The translations under genes and the position numbers were made by a program. Source: Combretum micranthum (lineage: Eukaryota > Streptophyta > Magnoliopsida > Myrtales > Combretaceae). Taken from it: a stretch of DNA of 64,000 nucleotides. This document shows positions 59,134-64,000 of this stretch, in pieces. Position 1 is the first letter of the stretch. Every line of letters starts with the position of its first letter. Under the pieces are notes generated by a model that saw only the letters and a program-made list of their open reading frames with translations, made no database searches and was not told where the DNA came from. The stretch is from the NCBI GenBank assembly GCA_024138025.1, contig JAMXBD010001048.1:1-64000 (forward strand), written 5' to 3'.

Positions 59134-60239
59134 GATCAAGGAATCTTAGCGATATGACGAAGTTATACAAAAACTGAAACGTGAAGTACAAGGAGGAAAA
59201 TGTGATGATTTTGAGAAAGATGAGGAGGATGTAGTAAGAATGCAGGGAAGATTATGTGTGCCAGATGACGAGGAGATGAAAAAGGAAATTATGAGTGAGG
59301 CACATAACTCGCGATATAACCGTACACCCTGGTGGTGCTAAAATGTACCAAGATCTTAAGAGTCGCTTTTGGTAGAATGGCATGAAAAGAGATGTGCTTG
59401 AATTTGTAATGAAGTGTCCTACATGCCAACAAGTAAAGATTAAACACTAGAGGCCAGGAGGACTTTTGAAACCATTGACCATACTAGAATGGAAATGGGA
59501 TCAAATTACAATGGATTTCGTATGTGGTTTACCCCGAACATCAGCTGGATATGATGCCATATGGGTAATAGTGGATCGACTTACTAAGTCGGCACATTTC
59601 ATCCCCATCAACATGACCTACTCGATGGAGAAGTTGGCCTGATTATATGTAAAGGAGATTGTGAGACTACATGGAGCTCCAGCGGGAATTATATCGGATC
59701 GAGACCCCCGATTCGTGTCAAAATTCTGGACAAGTCTTCAGAAGTGTATGGGAACTAAGTTACATTTTAATACAGCTTATCATCCACAAACTGATGGACA
59801 GTCAGAGCGAACTATTCAGACCTTGGAAGACATGTTGAGAGCATGTGTTATGGAATTGAAGGGAAGCTGGGAAGCACATTTACCTTTGGTAGAATTTGCT
59901 TACAACAATAGCTATCATTTAACAATTAAGATGCCACCGTATGAAGCTTTATATGGAAGAAGGTATAGATCACCTCTATTTTGGGATGATGTGGAGAAGT
60001 TGGCAATTGGACCAGATCTTATCTAAGATGCCGCAAATAAAGTCATGATTATTCAACAAAGGATCAAAGAGGCCCATGATAGACAAAAGAGTTGGGCAGA
60101 TCAAAAACGTCGAATCCTTGAGTTTGACGCTGGCAATCATGTGTATCTTAAGGTAAATCAAATAAAGAGTATTCATCGTGTACGAGCTCAAGAAAACCTA
60201 AACCCGAGATACATCGAACTGTTTGAGATTCTCGAATGA
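59134..60239 (+). pseudogene. Element 3 integrase (several frames)
   Basis: The N-terminal linker and HHCC region (59134-59460) are broken by stops and shifts; CPTCQQVK-like sequence near 59420 is the CC pair. The first catalytic Asp lies near 59515 ([13 protein letters not shown]). The open frame 59661-60026 carries [15 protein letters not shown] with the second Asp and QTDGQSERTIQTLEDMLRAC with the Glu, then YNNSYHLTIKMPPYEALYG. 60045-60239 carries IKEAHDRQKSWADQKRR and part of the C-terminal domain. Confidence 0.88.
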
Positions 60240-60580
60240 GTGGGAGATCTGGCTTATCGCTTGGTGCTACCGCCAAACCTATCGGGAATACATAATGTCT
60301 TCCACGTCTCGGTGTTAAGAAAACATGTACCCGACCCCGACCAAATTGTGGAACTTCAACTGATAAGACTAAAGGAGAACTTGACCTATGAAGAACACTC
60401 GGTTCAAATTTTAGATCGAAAGGTTCAAAAGCTAAGAAATAAGGAGATTCGATATATCAAAGTATTATGGAAGAATCATTCACGAGAAGAGGCTACTTAG
60501 GAAGCCAAAGAGGAGATCCAAACGAAATATCCAAATCTCTTTAAAGAATCAGGTACGAATTTCAAGTTTAAAGGATAAAA
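60240..60580 (+). pseudogene. Element 3 pol C-terminus with chromodomain
   Basis: 86 residues in the open part (GDLAYRLVLPPNLSGIHNVF, HVSVLRKHVPDP, IRYIKVLWKNHSREEAT), then a TAG at 60498 where Element 2 has Trp of TWE, then EAKEEIQTKYPNLFKES. The key aromatic of the chromodomain is thus lost to a stop. The Met at 60240 is not a true start. Confidence 0.87.
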
Positions 60581-60588
60581 CTTTCTTT

Positions 60589-60602
60589 AAGGGGAGGTAG
60601 GT
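60589..60602 (+). other. Element 3 polypurine tract
   Basis: AAGGGGAGGTAGGT directly before the LTR start TGTAAACC. It is close to the Element 2 tract, with two pyrimidines. Confidence 0.82.
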
Positions 60603-63107
60603 TGTAAACCTCTAAAATTTTTGGTCAATTTTAAGTTTGATCTTAGAATTAAAAGTCAACCGGAACCTTAAAGATCAACAAAAGTCTAGTACAAATCCTT
60701 GAATTTAAATCCGACATTCCCGTATTCTTTAGCCCTAGAAAACGAAGTTGAGATAATTAATGATAATAGTTTGTAATATCTTAAGGAAACATAAAAATAT
60801 TAGATTTGTGAATTTTGAGTGTCCTTCGGACTCATAGGGATCAGTTCTCGAAAAGCATGTCCTGAAGCTCGGAATAATAAAAATATTCCGATAACACCAT
60901 TAGGACCTATTTAATACAAAGATTTCAAAAATATCAATTTTGTAATTTTTCGATAACTAAAAATAACAGATATTGCATTTATACGCATATTTTCTCACTA
61001 CCGGTATTTTACTAGTCACATCTACTTTACATTATACTATTCATTACTATTCCACATTATTCTTTTATCTCTACTTTTTCTAATACCTACTCTTACAATA
61101 CCATACACCTTATATCTTTACTTTTTACCTTTCCTATAACTTTATATCATATCTACTTTACATATTATTACTTTTAATACACAAAATTACAAAAAAATAA
61201 AACTCTCCTCCCTCTTACAAGCTTGGCCAGTGCCCCCACGCCCTCCACCCCCCCTCTCTTTCTCTTAATTTTTTGCAATTTTTCTTTAATTAAATCACTC
61301 CTCATTTTCTATAAATAACCCTCTCCTCTTTCACTTCGTTCACACATATTCTACCCACAAATTTCATTCCCAAAACTCTCTTCAACTCCCCTCTCAAATA
61401 TCCTCCCAAAAATCTCTAAAATTTTCTTCACAAAACCTTATTCTTCTTTTATAAACACTACTTTAGGTAAGAATTTTCTTTAAATCTTTCTTACCATGTC
61501 ATGTAACTTTACATGACAATGGTGCGAGTTTCCTAAACTTAATGTTAATGGAAGCTACACTATGTTCATGTATTGTTATTGTTCATGAATATGTATTTAT
61601 GTATTCCTTTGTTATTATTTTGCTCATATTATTATTGATATTTTGTTAAGCTCATTGTTATTTATTTACTTCCAAGTAATGTAATTTATTTATTTATTTC
61701 GTGTTATTTTAAGACTAGTCTCTAGTCTTAGACTTGTCCTCATCAAGTCAAAACAAGATTTGCTTTCTTTTCCTTATTTCTTTTAGGACTAGTCCATTCT
61801 TAATCCCGGAATACCTTGATGAAGCTAAGGTTCCTAATATTTGACATATTTCTTTTACTTGCTTATTTTACTACTTATTATGTCTTTCTTATATTTTCAT
61901 AATTTTATGATTTCATATATATGATCATGCATGAACATGTTGATTTTATCTCAACAAGATGAACAAGAAAAAGTTTTCTTAAAATAGAAGTTCTTCCCCA
62001 AAAATAAATGTGTCATGAAGGAAATGATTTTCATAAAATTTAGGAATTTATCTTAACAAATTTCTAGAAAAATAGAGGAATTCATCATAAATTTTAATAA
62101 CCAAAGAACATAGAAAATTTTTACAATACATACATACACTTTACAAAGTCATAAAATGGAAAAGAAGTCTTGTTTAAACAAAATTTTACTAAACTTCATT
62201 TTCCACCAATACTTTGGAATATAAAGGAATAGTCTAGTTTGGCAAACACTAAGAAATTTCCTTTCATAAAAATAGAATGATCTTAAGGAAGAAGGTGAAT
62301 GAACAACTTAGGAAATCATTTCTTTAAATGTAAGAAAATATAGAATTACTACTACTTTCAAAAAGTATTAGAAACCAATTTAGAAAAATTAAAATCATTC
62401 TTTTGAAATTTAAAAAGACTAAGAAAATGGAATTAATGAAAAGAAAATACTCATTTAAAATAACTTGAGAAATTTTTTAGCAAACTAAGAAGAATTTTCA
62501 AAAGTTTTACTTTTCCAAAATTTCTAGAAGACTTTACTTTTACTAAAAATTTATGTCGAGACAACTTCATTAATTTCATGCATTTAACATGAGTCATTGA
62601 ATATATAATATATATACACACTTTTCAAAGGTCTTTCAAACCATTATAATATTTATATCTTTGATACAAGTTTTCGTAAAAAGAAGAAAAAGTAAATTTT
62701 GCAAAATTCGTGGTGAATCTGATCACCACTGTTTCGAAGCCCAAATGACTTAGTTTGATGAAAATAGTTTTAGAATTAAATAGATCTTTTCGAATAGATA
62801 GAAAACGGTATATTATATGCGCACTTCCGAGTTAAAATGACCAAGTTATGGCCATTTAAGTTGGAATTACCCTCTATACGAATTTTTAACGATCTTATGA
62901 CATAATTTTTGATAAGTACCCTAGAATCAACAAGAAATACTCATTATGGGTATTCTTCTTGATTAGGTGATCTTGAGGAGGAGTGTTCGTACTCGGATGA
63001 TTATTTCGATTAGTGGAATTACCGATCAACTTATCCATAAGAAAGAAGTGACATCATGGCCGAGTGAGTCTACTTCCCTTTATTTTTCATACTTATGTTT
63101 GTGCTTG
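60603..63107 (+). repeat. Element 3 3' LTR, truncated at its right end
   Basis: It starts TGTAAACCTC after the polypurine tract. It matches the LTR pieces at 28798-29331 (start), 1-1569 (inverted), 20340-21881 and 48696-49080. The match stops after tatgtttgtgcttg at 63107, so the last part of about 1 kb (GGCGTGACA end) is missing. Confidence 0.85.
61309..61317 (+). promoter_or_regulatory. TATA box in Element 3 3' LTR
   Basis: CTATAAATA about 700 bp inside the LTR, followed by a CT-rich leader (ccctctcctctttcacttcg), a layout shared with the other family members. Confidence 0.55.
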
Positions 63108-64000
63108 AAAAATAAATCTTCGTTATCTATACTGTCTATTCCGATCAAACTCCACAAACACCAATTATTTCCCCCAAAACCCTAACATGCACAATATAAA
63201 GAATGTATAAGGATTGTTTAACTCGTATTTTGTTTGACTCCATCATAGAAGAGATAAACTTACTGTGTTGAATCGCTAAAACCCGACTTACATTCACCAA
63301 TTCACAGATCTCACACATGCTAGGGTTTCCTCACATGAACCTTCATGCAAAATCCAACAAAACCCTAAGAAAACTTATACAATTTCGTATTTAATCTATA
63401 AAAGAAAGTTAAAATCACTTACTTTGGATCAAAAACACCATCCAGATGATTCTCCAAGCCTAGATCTCCAAGAACACTCCAAAACCCTCTTTGACGCAAG
63501 AAGAAAATGATAAAAGAGAAATCTATCGAAACTGTTTTTCGCGTCTCGTATTTATAGAAATTTGGTCATACGCCGACCCTACGCCGGCGGCGTAAGTTTA
63601 AATCTTGCTGACGTACACCCTACGCTGGCAAAATTTACACGAGCACTGGCACCGTTCATCGAAGGTTTGAATTCCCAGAACTTAAATCCTACCACATACG
63701 CTAGTAAATCTATGCCCTACGTCGGCGGCGTTCCCAGCCGGCATTAAGAGAAACCCTAGTGTATACCGGCGGCGTTCCATCCGGCGTTAAGAAAAACGCT
63801 ACTGTTCCCTTCCTATGTTGTCTCTATGCCGGCGGCGTTGTTTTTCCAAGAGGCAGTGTACAATCTATCAAAAATTGCAAAAATTCAAACTTTAATATTC
63901 ATTCTACAATCAAACTTAAACCTTTACAACTTACTTGTTTTGACCTTAAACTCATCCTATATCATCCCATGATTCATAATTCATTATATTTTCATCTTTA
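63108..64000 (-). repeat. Truncated inverted copy of the 50103-52325 LTR family
   Basis: Read on the minus strand, 64000 to 63108 follows 50110 to about 51115: aggtcaaaacaagtaa.ttgtaaag, attgcaatttttgatagattgtac, GC-rich CGCCGGCGG words, TATAAATACGAGACGC, and ttgatcgg.atagac.gtat. The remainder of the LTR is missing at the join with the Element 3 3' LTR, and the start lies beyond the window. A 61-residue plus-strand ORF (63562-63747) inside is not a gene. Confidence 0.8.

Larger units (their letters stand above)
48696..63107 (+). mobile_element. Element 3: old, broken chromodomain gypsy element with two nested solo LTRs
   Basis: Plus strand. 5' LTR remnant 48696-50087, primer site at 50096, extra ORF, gag, protease, RT, RNase H, integrase, chromodomain, polypurine tract 60589-60602, 3' LTR from 60603. 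Without the two inserts (50103-52325 and 56711-58607) the internal part is about 6.4 kb, close to the 6.25 kb of Element 2, and the gene order is the same. Many in-frame stops show it is older than Elements 1 and 2. Confidence 0.88.

Overview
The window looks like intergenic DNA from a large, repeat-rich flowering-plant genome. I see no host gene that I can support. Almost everything recognisable is LTR retrotransposon. The Tat/Ogre element (tRNA-Arg primer site, second RNase H, extra ORF1) and the chromodomain Ty3/gypsy elements belong to plant lineages. The species cannot be named from this sequence.

Layout, left to right. (1) 1-1569 is the end of a minus-strand gypsy LTR. 1570-2077 holds a small ORF relic, perhaps from a Mutator-like transposase. 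(2) 2078-2126 is the first 49 bp of another minus-strand LTR. It is split by Element 1 (2127-18237, 16.1 kb), a full-length minus-strand Tat/Ogre retrotransposon with a CATAT target duplication, 2.8 kb LTRs, a tRNA-Arg primer site, ORF1, gag, protease, a probable intron, RT, two RNases H, integrase and a repeat-filled 3' UTR. (3) The split LTR resumes at 18238 and runs to about 20340, where it meets a plus-strand LTR (about 20340-24662) that itself carries an unclassified 1.6 kb insert. (4) 24663-28797 is a decayed plus-strand Ty1/copia body. (5) 28798-32278 holds the start of a plus-strand LTR cut by a minus-strand LTR. (6) 32279-32737 is the start of a minus-strand LTR split by Element 2 (32738-47042, 14.3 kb). 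Element 2 is a full-length chromodomain gypsy element with 4.0 kb LTRs, an ATCAT duplication and an initiator-Met primer site. The split LTR resumes at 47043. (7) About 48695-63107 is Element 3, an older plus-strand relative of Element 2. It carries one solo LTR inside its primer-binding site (50103-52325) and a second inside its RT/RNase H region (56711-58607). (8) 63108-64000 is a truncated, inverted copy of the 50103-52325 LTR family.

How the parts work together: in each gypsy element gag would form the particle, protease would cut the polyprotein, RT and RNase H would make DNA from an RNA primed by a host tRNA at the PBS and PPT, and integrase would insert it, leaving a 5-bp duplication. 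Elements 1 and 2 keep all termini, but most reading frames carry one or more breaks. Many of these are single-base indels, and some may be assembly errors.

The most interesting points are: an extra ORF between the primer site and gag that is shared by Elements 2 and 3; the Ogre-type ORF1 with a plant-mobile-domain-like pattern; a candidate 144-bp intron between protease and RT; three stacked minisatellites in the 3' UTR of Element 1; and a solo LTR inserted exactly in a primer-binding site.
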